Of a stretch of DNA of 64,000 bases, positions 23,088 to 34,582 are shown in pieces. A model generated the notes under the pieces. The model saw nothing but the letters and a program-made list of their open reading frames with translations. It made no database searches and was not told the DNA's origin. Within the stretch, counting starts at the first letter, position 1, and each line of letters starts with the position of its first letter. Origin of the DNA: Acanthococcus lagerstroemiae (Eukaryota; Arthropoda; Insecta; Hemiptera; Eriococcidae); assembly GCA_031841125.1 (NCBI GenBank), contig CM063113.1, positions 21,473,312 to 21,537,311 of the forward strand, read 5' to 3'. Made by a program: the position numbers and the translations under genes.

Positions 23088-24159
23088 TCAAGTAGTAACG
23101 GGGGCTCGTTTAATTTTTCCTGTGTCAGTTAGAGGAAGGTTTCCTGACATTAACCAATCTTCATACTCTTCCTTGACGTGATCCTTAAACGGTTTATTGA
23201 TTGACACGCCAAGAGGCTGCAATTGAGACGTCATTCCCCCCGGAATGACGACGAGATCACTTTTTGTCTTTTTCAGAAGATCTTTGACTTCTTGTACAAG
23301 GTGGCCTTTGAATGCATCAAGTACCAACATGCTTTGAGGACAACGAGTAGCATTGGGCCTTCTATTCCAGACGCACTTTATCCAATCAATCTTTAGATCA
23401 GCGGTCATCCAACCTTTAACGTTTGCTCGGATCACAACATCTCTTGGGAATGTTTCGTTTTTTGGAATTGTTTTTCTCTTCAAAATTATATAGGGGGTAA
23501 TTTATGTCCATCGGCCGTGACACAAAGCATGACAGTAATACGGAGTTTTTCATAACCAGTTGTCTTTATTTTAATTTCTTTCGATCCAATTTCCTCAATA
23601 GTGTTACTTCGGAGCATATCAAAATATATGGGGGTCTCATCCGCATTACCGATGTGAGAAAATGCGTAATGGAACTGATTGAGTAGGTTAATGATGTAGC
23701 GTTGCCAACTCACCAAATTTTCTTTGAAGTGGGCCGGTAGTCTTTGGCAGATCGATGTACGACGACGTAAGGAGAATCCATGCCTCTTCATAAATTTATC
23801 ACACCAACCACGCGAAGCCTGAAAAGTTTGTATATCTTGAGCAGTTGCTACTTCCAAAACTTTTAGAGACAAAATTCGTCTGGTGACCGGTTGACTTTGT
23901 TCACGTCTGTCTTTTATGAACTTCACCACAATTTCTTCTACTTCAGGATAAAATGGCTTCCGCCCCGAAAATTTTTTCGATCAGCATTACACAGAAAAAT
24001 CATATCACGTGGTTTTCTCCACGCACGAACATTACTTTCAGGGACATCGAATACACGAGCCGCTTCTCTATTTCCGTGATTTTCCGCATGCAAAATAATT
24101 TTTCTTTTTTCTCGAGCACTATAATTTCTTCTTCGAACGGATAATGACCAATCGGGCAT
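23088..24159 (-). pseudogene. pogo/Tigger-type DDE transposase, frameshifted and catalytically altered
   Basis: Three consecutive minus-strand frames make one protein. First (24159-23938) is an N-terminal helix-turn-helix (YSAREKRKIILHAENHGN...NVRAWRK). Second (23929-23486) is a CENP-B-type DNA-binding segment (FQASRGWCDKFMKRHGFSLR) and the first catalytic Asp (GNADETPIYFD). Third (23483-23088) carries the second Asp (MLVLDAFKGH) and the LQPLGVSINKPFK motif. Intact relatives normally read LQPLDVS, so the third catalytic Asp appears replaced by Gly. The breaks near 23930 and 23485 look like single-base shifts. The protein would cut and paste its element at TA sites; this copy cannot. Confidence 0.85.
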
Positions 24160-24439
24160 TTTAAAACACTAAATAGGCAGGTATGTAGGTAACTGGGTAA
24201 AGCAGTACGTCAATGCAACATCAAAAAATCTCATTACTGACGTTAACAGATAAGTTCATTCACTCTCCTTCAATGCGATTGTGCATTATTTCCCTTGCTC
24301 GCTTACATTGTTGGTACAATGTACCGTACGTAGATATCATGATAACTGCCCATTCACATTGTAGGTATAGGAAGCTACGTATAATGATAATTGTTCAATT
24401 GTACTTCAAATACACCTCGATTCTTGCATTTTTATGGTA

Positions 24440-24548
24440 TTTTGCTGAAAACATTCGAATATAATGCGCCCTCGAATATAGTGCGCACCCCAATTTCGGA
24501 AAATCAAAAAACCCAAAAAAAGTGCGCACTATACTTGAAGAAATACGG
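24440..24548 (-). repeat. Terminal inverted repeat end of the pogo/Tigger element
   Basis: The sequence ends AAGAAATACGG with TA at 24549-24550, matching the TA target preference of the family. It contains GTGCGCACTATACTTGAAG plus two further GAATATAATGCGC/GAATATAGTGCGC units, the arrangement seen at ends of Tigger-type elements. It lies upstream of the transposase start. I did not find the matching left end near 22.5-23.0 kb, so that end is probably lost. Confidence 0.55.
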
Positions 24549-24550
24549 TA

Positions 24551-25172
24551 ATAGTAACTTGTCACTCATATAACAACCAGAATTAAACGCCAATGATATC
24601 ATGTGACACCGCACGCTGCAAGACATTTGGCTTCTACTTTGTCACTTGAAGTCAGTTTCACTTAGCGTTGTCTGTAAAATGTAAATGACGAACTGTGCAA
24701 CTGCTGTGTTCAAAGGCTACGGACTGGCGGGGCGAAAAGTACTAGTAAGGGTTCTTGTCTGTCTCTAGTTTCGATTATTTGGAATTTCTGATCCAGTCGC
24801 GAACTCATATATGTTGCTTATTTTTGCACTGTCATAAAGATTCTGCCTCATTTGGCTCGATAATCAAAAATGCCATGTGTGTGGGAATTGTCTTTGACCC
24901 TTCTCTCTTGCGAAGTTACCTCCTAATCCACCCGCCGATCGGGAAGTCAAAGCGAACTTCGTTTCGGCCCCGGTCTGGACACTAGCGCACCTACCTTTTG
25001 GCCAAGCAAATGATTGCCAGCCTTCTAGTAAAGCGGGGAGGTGATAGCTCCGCAGTCTACTTAATCACAGACCACAACAACCTACTAATTACAATTCGAT
25101 TATGTATTAGTAGGTGTACCATATTATAGACCCAGATGTATGACGTTACAGGATTCTTCAGTATGGACGCTG
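24551..25172. other. No gene recognised
   Basis: AT-rich to mixed sequence between the pogo end and the MITE. Short open frames only. Confidence 0.4.
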
Positions 25173-25176
25173 TTAA

Positions 25177-25401
25177 GCGTAACAGAACCATTCGACATTT
25201 GTTGACAAAGTGAGTTATTAGTATCGTTAGAAAGAGCGTAAAAAGTATAATTTTCCAAAATTGGGCCCCCGATTCAGAAATGTGTACTCGCGTCGAAAAA
25301 AGCTTATCAGTAAACGCTATGTCATATAGTTTCTACATGACTCTTGAACTTCGAATCACGTGTGCTCAAAAAGCAGATTTTGTTGGTTGGTTCTGTTACG
25401 C
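25177..25401. mobile_element. MITE of 225 bp with TTAA target duplication
   Basis: GCGTAACAGAACCA at 25177-25190 is the exact reverse complement of TGGTTCTGTTACGC at 25388-25401. Both ends are bordered by TTAA (25173-25176 and 25402-25405), extending the inverted match to 18 bp. TTAA duplication is characteristic of piggyBac and Kolobok elements. With no coding capacity this is a miniature non-autonomous copy. Confidence 0.75.
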
Positions 25402-25759
25402 TTAACTATATTATGGAATATGCTCTTGTGCACTTGAATTAATCTGCGAATTTCGCTACACCATATATCCTTGTTCCACCTGAATTAGTATCCTATTCTT
25501 GCATCTTATACATTACTGTATCTAGAATCTGAAACAAAGACGCCTTTCTTCTGGTGCTGCTTCTTGCCAGTGGCACCGCATCCTTCATATGTCACGTCTA
25601 CATCTTCAAATCCCTTCGCCGTTCTGAGGCCGGCGCTCCATAATAAACGTTTACTGGTTCTATGCGAAATACAAAGGTATCCCAGCCGAGTTAAGGTGTT
25701 CGTCAGGAGTTATTATTATAATCGTAAGTTATGCACCCGCTTGACGCTTTTGTTCGTCG

Positions 25760-25767
25760 TATAAAAG
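25760..25767 (+). promoter_or_regulatory. Candidate core promoter (TATAAAAG)
   Basis: A strong TATAAAAG lies in a GC-richer block and is followed by sequence with the look of a 5' leader (CGACGTCGCACACGTCC). An open frame of 68 codons follows at 25944-26150 with no recognised domain. It could belong to a solo LTR or a gene whose coding exons are not visible here. No target-site duplication was found. Confidence 0.3.
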
Positions 25768-26364
25768 CCAGGCTGGAGTATTAAACGGCGGAGTTTACTT
25801 ACGACGTCGCACACGTCCACACCCACGATAACTTAGCCTGCACAGTCTGCACTGAAGTCGAGTGCGCGAAGGGGCACACACATTAACCCGAAGACACGGC
25901 CCATCGTTTAATTATTATATCGTATACGGATTATGCAGCTGGTATGGAAATTGCCGTTTGTGGGCACACAGCGATATGTATAATTACTCGGAGAGCGCGG
26001 GCTCAAAAATTTGCCGAGACAATACCAACGGTGGTGCCGCACACCGCCACCAATTTGGCGCTCGTAAAAGTAGCGGAGACACAATGTAGAACACCGAGAG
26101 CACAGTTTCCAGTTTCGCGCGCAAGCGATTCGGAATATCAGCGATCATAATCGTTTACATCTGCCGCTAATGAATCTTATCTTCGGCCTGAACTGTTACA
26201 CTGCTACGGAGTGGACAAAAGATTTTTTTTTCTGAAAGTTTATTTGGAACTACCGAGAGTACAGTATTGACCAAATTATACGACAGTAGGTTACAACAGA
26301 AAACTAGAGAAGCGCAATCAGCTCTAGTGATTAGCAAGCGAGATTAGATTAATTAATTAATAAT

Positions 26365-26761
26365 TTAGCTGATAAAATCCCGTGTATATCTTCTACGAAG
26401 TCGGCGGGTGTTACTGCTGGTGTCTAGCGACGTAATTGCCTCCACGTTAGGATGACGGTGCAGACGTTGGTTATAGCTGTTCACCCTTTGCGAGATGTTA
26501 ACATCGACGGAGACGAGATTGAGATCAGACCGAAGTTGAGCTATTGGGGACATAAAACGGAGCTTTTGCGATTGTTCGGATGAACCTGTTTTGAAACCTT
26601 TCTGTAACGAGTCGATTGGAGACAGCTGTCGATCCCCACAGTTCGCAGCCATAAGCCGAGGCTGGCTTGAAGATGCTGGAGTAGATAAGCCTTTTATTGA
26701 CAAGGCTAAGTTCCGAGCGAGGGCTGATGAGCCAGTTTACAGCGTAGGATGATACGTACAA
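26365..26761 (-). pseudogene. 3' end of a Jockey-type LINE reverse transcriptase ORF
   Basis: Minus-strand frames carry the familiar post-RT pattern: an LS-x-VNKRLIYSSIFKPASAYG stretch, CELWGSTA, FQNRFIRTIAKAPFYVPN, then after a frame change QRVNSYNQRLHRHPN and NTRRLRRRYTRDF. This matches the C-terminal domain of Jockey-clade non-LTR retrotransposons. The RT core is absent and the frame is broken, so this is a fragment. Confidence 0.75.
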
Positions 26762-26765
26762 ACTT

Positions 26766-27470
26766 GATAATATTTACACCGATTTTCTTCCACTTTTTTC
26801 TATCAAAGGTTTCCCTACCCCGTATTTTATCCACCCTCCTTGTTAATTCGTGTCTCCGTCTTAGTTTTGGTCTTCCCCTTCGTCTCGAACCTCATATTAT
26901 GTTTGCCATGCTGTAAGTCTCTTTGTCCACCTGTCATCTTCCTCTCTCGTAACATGACCCGCGTATTTGAATTTGAATTTTTAAATTTTATATCCCACGT
27001 CTGTTAGTCCTGTCCTCTTCTTGGTTGTTGCGTTTCTAACTTTGTCTATCCTTTTTATACCCAACATACTGCGTTCCATGGCTCACTGGGTGGATCTAAA
27101 TTTTTCTAATTATGTTTGTGAAAAATTTTTGCTTTGGCTTGTACATATGCTCATGTTACCCTTGAATACCTTCCCTAAGGCCATAAACTTCTCGTCACCT
27201 CTTCTCACCTCTCTTCCTTATAAACTTGCATAGTTCTTTTAGTTCAACCTTTTGTGGTAAGGTCAGTGACGTTAATTTACTGAGCGTTTCCCATTTTTCA
27301 ACGAGTGCTTTGGTGTTAGCAGGCAGTTTATCGTCTGTCTGCCCTGACGTTTTTTCCTTGCCATATTTTGTCACAGCTACCTTCATTACCCCCTCGAACG
27401 TGTTGTATACATCCTGTGTTTCCCTCGTCTCTAAGTCTACCCATTATTTGGCTAATTTCTCAGTTATGTA
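26766..27470 (-). pseudogene. LINE fragment of a second family (RTE/CR1-like tail region)
   Basis: On the minus strand the sequence reads, across several frames, ELCKFIRKRGEK-like and DDRWTKRLTAWQ-like phrases, then RGRETFDRKKWKKIGV. These resemble the linker and C-terminal tail of endonuclease/RT proteins of RTE or related LINEs. No RT core is present. The placement rests on motif style and is moderate. Confidence 0.45.
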
Positions 27471-29344
27471 GTCATTGGCCTTGTCGTTGTTGTACAGAAG
27501 AATTATTATTTTCATAGTGGTTTTGTTTTTATTTTTGTTATTTAATAAACAGTACCCCCGTTTAGGGAATCTCAACATGCTTCTTACTACTCTATGGTCT
27601 GATGAAAAGAGGAATTTTGATACAGGTTACTAACTCCACTCTATAATCGTAAATAAAATTTAAATTCACACTACTCACGTACCTGGGATTCTCTAGCGAT
27701 GATGAAGGGTCTCTGCTTCGAGCACCTTGCTGAAAGAAGAATTAAAACAATGATTGATCTTCCCTACCGGAACCTACCTCAAAGCAAACTCCTTGTTAAA
27801 AAATAAGTAGAAGAGAATATTAAATAAAAAGATGCAGATTCTAATATAGGATAATAGGAAATTTTCTTCATCAGTTCAAAGGTCATTCGGCAAAGTTTGG
27901 TGTACATGAAACGGATTTCAATGTGTTTTATGATTACAACTTCTTTATTTCAGGCTGGCTCGGATGCGGTGTGTGCTCATTTGATCTTCATGTCTATAAC
28001 TACTGATATCAGATAAACTCAGTGGTCACTTCGGCCACCCGCTTGCTAAGGGGCATTTTTCATGACATCCATCGGAGCTGACACGTCGAAACGAAAACAA
28101 CCAGGAGTATTGGTGGAAAAAAAAATCAAACATAAAGATGTTTTACAGACTGTCGTCCAGCGAATATGTCTGCAGGGTTCTTCAGATTCCGCAAGAGAGA
28201 AATGTTTAGTCAGAACCCGAGTAAGGGCATTCAAAATGTAAAAAAAAAAGTAGCGTGTAGAAAAATTGTGTGTATTGAACGATCGATAGTAAAAGCAGAT
28301 CTGACTAAGAGTGCTAAACATAACCTGTGTCTAAATTAAACGGATGTCCTGAGCTACAAAACATAAATTGACACTAAACTGATATCCTACGTGGCCGATC
28401 AAGGTAGAAAATGAAGAGTTCATGGGAATGAGAAAAACGTGATTTTGAAAAGGTCACGTACCGTACAGGAATGCAGGAGAAAAAAGACGTTTGTGACACT
28501 TTGCATTGTTCTACACAGATAGTAGCGAGGCAGGACGACTTATACGAAAAAGTACATTGGAGAGGAGAGGGTTAACGCAACTTCGGTTTAAATCGACTAT
28601 GATAATTACCTACATAAACGAAGGAAGAAACTCTGGACGGCTACAACTCTCGATCTCATAATATATTTTTCACTTAATAGTACAAAAATTAGTTTGATCG
28701 GAAAAAATTGCTATCAATGATTTTATCTTTGAAAATTGTAGAGTGTGATCTCTTGATTGCCAAAGAAAAACCATTTCACTTCATACTTTGTCCTTCGCGT
28801 AACAGGGGGTTAACCTCCCCAATTCAGTTTTTTTGGGTTTTTCTTTAAAGTACTGCATTGGTTTAAAAAATGTCATATCAAATATTTTTCATGAAATTCC
28901 TACAAAAATGATTAATCGATAATTGAAATAATCAACAACTGGCAAAATCGATATGTCGCAATCATTGAAATATTAATACCGCTGCGATTCCTGATGTATC
29001 GATACCCAAAATAATTTTTATACATTGACAAACGAGATTATTAATAATCAAAATAATCGACAATCTAAATAAACGATAGTCAGAATACGTGATAATTAAA
29101 ATAATTTATAGTTGATAAGACTATTCAAATAAGCCAAATAATTGAGAATCAAAAATATTTAAAAATAACTGATAATCAAAACACTAGATAATAAATAAAT
29201 AAAAAATAATCAATTATTAATTGATAACCCTATGTCACAATTTTTCTTTCTCGGTTTGTCCATGGGTTCTCGTTGGTACTTTTGGATGGCTTGGGTCTAG
29301 AAAAAACAAAAAAATGCAATAGACCACTCAGAATTTTGTTTTTA
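27471..29344. other. No gene recognised; AT-rich degenerate repeat at about 28900-29230
   Basis: From about 28900 to 29230 the sequence is built of imperfect ATAATCAAAATAATCGA-like units. The rest shows short frames only. Confidence 0.4.
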
Positions 29345-31170
29345 TTCTCTAAGACAAAACACATACTACCATTGGCTCTGTCTCAGTAGGTGAAGTTAAA
29401 TCAGCAATGAATGCACTCAAACCGAAACGATCTTTTGGTACTGATAATATTCCTCCATACATTTTTAAAGCCTGCAGAGATCTTCTTGCCTCACCACTAA
29501 CGTATATCATCAATCTATGCCTTAAAAATTGTTCATTCCCCGACATCTGGAAAACTGCAAAAGTGATTCCTATTCCGAAGGACGGTGATCACGAAAATGT
29601 GGAGAACTATAGACCAATATCACTTATACCAGCTTCGGCGAAAGTCTTTGAAATGGTACTATATAACAGATTGTACCCCAAAGTAAAAAATTATTTATCT
29701 CCTTATCAACACGGTTTCGTAGAGGGGAAATCAGTTCAAACAAACCTTATACATCTTACACAATTCATCCTGAAATCTTTTGATGAAAATAAGCAAGTTG
29801 ATGTTATTTACACCGACTTCAGCAAAGCGTTTGATAAAGTTGACCACTCGATTTTGATTGCCAGGATGGAAGAGTTTGGTTTTTCTTCAAATCTGGTGCA
29901 GTTTTTTGTATCATATCTTTGTAACAGAAAGCAGTTTGTATCATACAAGGGATCAATGTCTAGGGAGTTTATTTGTGTGTCCGGGGTACCACAAGGATCT
30001 ATCCTAGGTCCTTTTTTGTTTCTGATACTTATCAATCCCATTGTGGCGCAACTGAGACATACCAAAATATTGCTTTACGCAGACGACATAAAAATATTAA
30101 ACAAGTCGTATCAAGCCAAGACTGTGAATCCATACAAGACGATCTCAGTTCATTGGTTGTGTGGAGTCAGGAAAACCGGTTACCTTTTAACGTCAGGAAA
30201 TGCGAAAAAATTTCTTTTACTAGGAAAAAGACTAAAATTGATTATAATTATAATATTGGTGGGGAGTACTTGCGCGACGTCACAACTGTAAGAGACCTGG
30301 GTGTCGTCCTAGATTCAAAATTACTCTATAAACATCATATTATGAAAGTAGTGTCAAAATCGCAAAGAATGTTAGGCTTTATAATGAGAAATGGGCAAAA
30401 CTACGTTGATACTGATACAATAAAAATATTATACTTTTCACTTGTAAGGTCAAATCTTGAATTCGCTGCACTAATTTGGAATCCAGTTACAAAGATCGGA
30501 AATAAAGCAATTGAAAAAATACAAAATCGATTTCTCAAGTATCTGTATTACAGACTGTTCTCTTATTACCCCTTGGATTTGAGACATTAAGAATTGCGAC
30601 AGGGCTTTGAAGTCGATAGCCTACAAGTTCGAAGGCAGCTTTCTTCTTTGCTATTATTGTATGACATCATCAATGGCAAAATAACTGACGTCATGTTAAG
30701 CGAGATTCGTTTCCGTATCCCCTCTTTTCAGGGACGCTCCAGAGATCTTTTCGATGTTTCCAGGGCGAGAACAAATGGGTACAGGGAGTCCACTTTGATT
30801 AGAGCAATGCGTCTGTACAACGAAATACTTCGCTCTAGTCCGGAAATCGATATATTCTTCCTAAAGCGAAAAAATTTTCAAACTCAGGCACTGAGAGTCC
30901 TTCAGTCAATTAATTTCGAACCCTACTAGGTCTTCACGCTTTCTGAGTACCCAGTTGGTCTTCATGCCTCCTGATGTTTCGAAAATAAACTGAGGCTGTG
31001 GTAGGGATGAGAGCCCGGGAGCGTGACGTTGTAGGGAAGTAAGGGGTCAAAGAGTTTTTATTATTATTATTATTTTGAAACTTTTTTTTTGTAACTCACC
31101 CTCCCCCCATTGTAATTGGCCTAACCGCTGTGATGGGGGAGGAAACTATTAAATAAATAAATAAATAAAT
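29345..31170 (+). mobile_element. 5'-truncated Jockey/CR1-group LINE
   Basis: The first frame (29407-30120) is an RT core with RPISLIPASAKVFE, the catalytic YTDFSKAFDKVDH, VPQGSILGP and LLYADDIK. A frame change at about 30080-30110 leads to a second frame (to 30590) with RDLGVVLDSKL and the RSNLEFAALIWNP C-terminal pattern, and a third (30594-30929) ends the protein. A short 3' UTR ends in TAAATAAATAAATAAATAAATG at about 31148-31169, typical of LINE tails. No endonuclease or ORF1 is present upstream, so it is 5'-truncated. The YADD core is intact, but the frameshifts make the copy inactive. Confidence 0.88.
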
Positions 31171-32690
31171 GTAAAATTGCGTGACCGCATTCACATTTAG
31201 GCGTACAAAATTTTGATGAAAATGAGTTACAAAATTATGGGAAATTACTAAGAAAATTCCTAGATCTCTTTGAAGCCCCAAAAGAGCCTAATACGTTAGT
31301 CGGCCCAACGACGAGTACTTTTGCTATAACAGTAACTGGCTGTATGACGTCACGGAAAATCTGTCTCTTATCTTGCTTGAAAACAAAGTCTCAGACGATA
31401 GATGGTCCATGATGATCCATTTGTCATGAACTACGATGTAAGATACAAGAATAGACCTTAAGTAGCCATTGTCGTAATGAGAAATTCACTTTCTGCAACT
31501 TCGAAGGCTTTTCCTCATCACGCCATTTCGGGTACTGTCACCTAGCCGTCTATCAGCCTATTTCCGTATTTTCGATCCATCAAGGAATTATTCGAAATTA
31601 GCCAATGTCGCAATCGTACAGAAAAACCGTCGGTAGCTCAGACCTTGAGAAGTACCAGACGTATCAATCGATCTCATTCCTCGACCCGATGACGCACACA
31701 CACGCGCCTTGTTCCTCAGCGACAACTTCGAAATTCCTAGAATCCGCGACCGGACGAGCTACAGGCGTACAACGAAGCATAGACCCCGACGATCGCACCT
31801 CCCGCCATCTGTCATTATGTCAATTAGAACGAAAGCTTTCAACGACCAATCGGCAAGCTCTCAAGTACGTCATCGAGTCCGTGCGGTAGCCTCACTCATA
31901 CTCCCGAAACCATCCACAGTCGGAATATCTAAACGGCCGCATGCGGCTCTGACCTTTCAAGATCACCTCAGTCGGGAGAATCCCCATTCCATCGATGGGC
32001 CGAACCTGAAACAGAGTTTCTGCTTTATAAACTCAATACAAGGGCCGAATCGTCGGTCTTGCATCAGTCTTGCTCTCTCCTGAAAGTTAAGTGGAGACTT
32101 CGTTCACGTCTCTCGCATCCAGGTCTGGAATTTAGAAAATTAACGTTTAACTGATCTCACGAGTATGTCGTGTCGTGTGCTCTCGAAAAGCCTAGTGGCA
32201 ACTTGCTGTATCGTTCACATAACGCCCCTCCCCCCACTATCCCATTCAAGGAGAATCTAAGATCTGATTTTTCTAAAATTTAATTGAAAAAAATCATGTA
32301 ATATTCCAGCAGCCCAAGCGGACTCACTGATTCAATATGCTTAGATGATTAGAACAGCTCAAACAGCACAAATGACATAACTAAAACCAGTGCCAGATTA
32401 AGGGGAAATGCGCCTCGCGGCAAATCTCAAGAAACGCCCCTTCATTCTCTTTTTTCGTCTTTTTTTCTTTTTCTCGTTCTTCTCGCTTTTCCACTTCCCT
32501 TGATTTTACTGTAATTTTTTTAGGCGCCCCTTTCCAGCCAGGTGCTCCCGTTCCGGCCAGACACCCTTTTTTTTGGTCAGGGATCCCTGGGCAATGACTT
32601 CTTAAATAAATCCAGCGCTGACCAAACTGTCCAAACAGACAAGGAGCTCCAAGAATCAAGAATACCTAACAGAGTATGGCTGCAAAATTT
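31171..32690. other. Possible LTR or promoter region, no gene proven
   Basis: Around 31600-32110 the sequence is GC-richer. A TTTATAA at 32024-32030 is followed 25-35 bases on by CGGTCTTGCATCAGTCTTGC, a layout common in LTR promoters. I could not find matching TG...CA ends with a target duplication. Two overlapping plus-strand frames (31605-31889, 31709-32083) have no known domain. Confidence 0.3.
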
Positions 32691-33311
32691 ACTACCTGAA
32701 AATAAGTAAAAAAAACAAAAAAAAAAATCCAGAAAGAGCAAAGAAAAATACTATTAGGAGTCATAGCCGCATACAGAACAGTCTCTTACACAGCCACAAA
32801 CGTAATTGCAGGAATATTACCAACTGATCTACAAATACTGAGAAGTAACGAAATCAAAACAATTAAAACATCCCAACTCACTCCAACCCAAAAAAAAGAG
32901 AGAATAAATGAAACTAAAGTTAAATATATCAATCTCTGGCAAGAAGAATATAACACCTCCGAAAAAGGAAGAAGAACTTATGAACTGATACCAAACATTG
33001 AAGAAAGACTTAAAAATAAAAAACTAAAACCTAACTTCTACCTCACACAATTCCTAACAGGTCACGGAAACTTTGGCGTATATTTAAAAAAATTCAAAAT
33101 CATAGAAGATGACACCTGCATAAACTGCAAAAAAAAATTAACAGACACCCCAGATCACACCTTCTTGACATGTCCCGCTTTCAAAGAAATTAGAAATAAG
33201 CACAAAATTGAAAATATAAGCAAAAACTGGTTTGAAAACCGCAACAGCATACAAATAACAATCGACTATGTAAATGAAATCATGAAAAAGAAAGAAAAAT
33301 ATATTAATTGA
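32690..33311 (+). pseudogene. LINE C-terminal domain, first tandem copy
   Basis: The plus-strand sequence contains GVIAAYRTVSYTATNVIAG, RRTYELIPNIEERLK, FLTGHGNFGVYLKKF and a CINC...DTPDHTFLTCPAF zinc-binding pattern, then a TGA. This is the C-terminal region after RT in R1/I-type non-LTR elements (the GHGxF and C-C-H-C tail). It aligns with the frame starting 33320 over nearly its whole length, but the two differ at many residues. Confidence 0.75.
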
Positions 33312-33319
33312 AGAACTAG

Positions 33320-34105
33320 TCTATCCACTGTAATAATCACATACTGCCACATATGTAATAGCCGGAGTGACACCAATAGACCTACAACTAAAACAAATTA
33401 ATAGAATAAAAAGAATTGAAGCGGAAGCGAGAACCAGAAAATTTACAGAAAAGCAACTAAAAGAGAAAATAAAGGAAGTAAAACAAGAAACAAATAAAAT
33501 ATGGCAAGAACAATATAGCACAGAGAAGACAGGAAGAAGAACGGCAAAACTGATTCCTCACATAGAAGAGAGACTAAAAAATAAAAATCTAAAATCTAAC
33601 TATTTCCTAACACAATACCTCACCGGACATGGTAATTTTGCAGCATACCTACAGAAATACCAAATAACAGATAACAGTCGTTGGAGGGTTTGTAATAAAA
33701 AATATGAAGATAGTCCAGATCACACTTTTATAGAATGTCAAAATTTTAATCAAATCAGAACGAAACATAATATTACAGAGGACATCTTAGGAAAATGTTT
33801 ACAAGAAAAAGAAAGCTATGTCAAAATAAACAAATTTTTGAAAGAAATATTAAAAACCAAAAAAGATATTCAGTAACGCTCTGTCTAATGTAACGCCAAA
33901 AAAAAAAGAGGGGTGTAAAATGTATACGTACCTACTATAAGCTCGTGTATAAGTGGATTGGTAAATAGATGTATTGTATAGTATACACATAAGAACTCAA
34001 TCAGACCTCACCAGTGCGATAAACTGATTGTAAAAGCACTGGAGAGATCTGTTGTCTGTATGAATATGTTGTGTCAATAAATTTATTAAATTAAAAAAAA
34101 AAAAA
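33320..34105 (+). pseudogene. LINE C-terminal domain, second tandem copy, with 3' UTR and poly-A tail
   Basis: The frame repeats the domain order of the copy just upstream: ATYVIAGVTPIDLQ, RRTAKLIPHIEERLK, YLTGHGNFAAYLQKY and VCNKK...SPDHTFIECQNF (the first Cys of the zinc pattern is preceded by WR in place of a second Cys). After the stop at 33874-33876 comes about 200 bp of 3' UTR with AATAAA at about 34076 and an A-tract at about 34093-34105. The RT core is missing, so the copy is strongly 5'-truncated. Confidence 0.75.
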
Positions 34106-34214
34106 CGCTGTCGCAACAGCGACAGCAATACCGACTTTTCAAATTTAGTATCTTACATAAAAGAAATCCTGAAAAATAAAAGAAAAACTCCAAATCAGCA
34201 AAATAATAATATTA

Positions 34215-34253
<39 letters not shown>

Positions 34254-34582
34254 GGAGGCGATGACTAGGAAAAATGAAAGCTGTATGCAAAAAATTCAAC
34301 AGAATAGAAACAGAAGAAAAAACCGAAAAAAATAACTAAGAGGAACTTTTAACCATAAAAACAACCATAACAGAGATCTCGAAAAATAAAACAAAAACTC
34401 AACAAAACAGCAAAAATGGGATAACGTTAAAGGAAAACAAGTTGACAACTGCGAAAATAAAACAAAAAAGTCCTTAACAAAAAAAAAATACAAAAACGTA
34501 AAATATGTAAAACAAAAAACAAGGAAAAAAACAAAAAAGTCCTTAACAAAAAAAAATACAAAAACGTACGTCTTTTCCACTG
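34106..34582. repeat. A-rich sequence, (AAT)n microsatellite and a 66-bp tandem duplication
   Basis: An ATAATAATA tract lies at about 34214-34250. Near 34462-34566 a unit of about 66 bp starting ACAAAAAAGTCCTTAAC and including ACAAAAACGTA is present twice in tandem. The minus-strand protein frame of the adjacent Helitron-like gene reads into this duplication and turns into F/L-rich nonsense, so the gene is probably truncated here. Confidence 0.6.

Noticed and set aside
31605..32083. Two overlapping plus-strand frames near 31.8 kb
   Set aside because: No domain; the GC-richer block looks more like an LTR or promoter than a coding exon.
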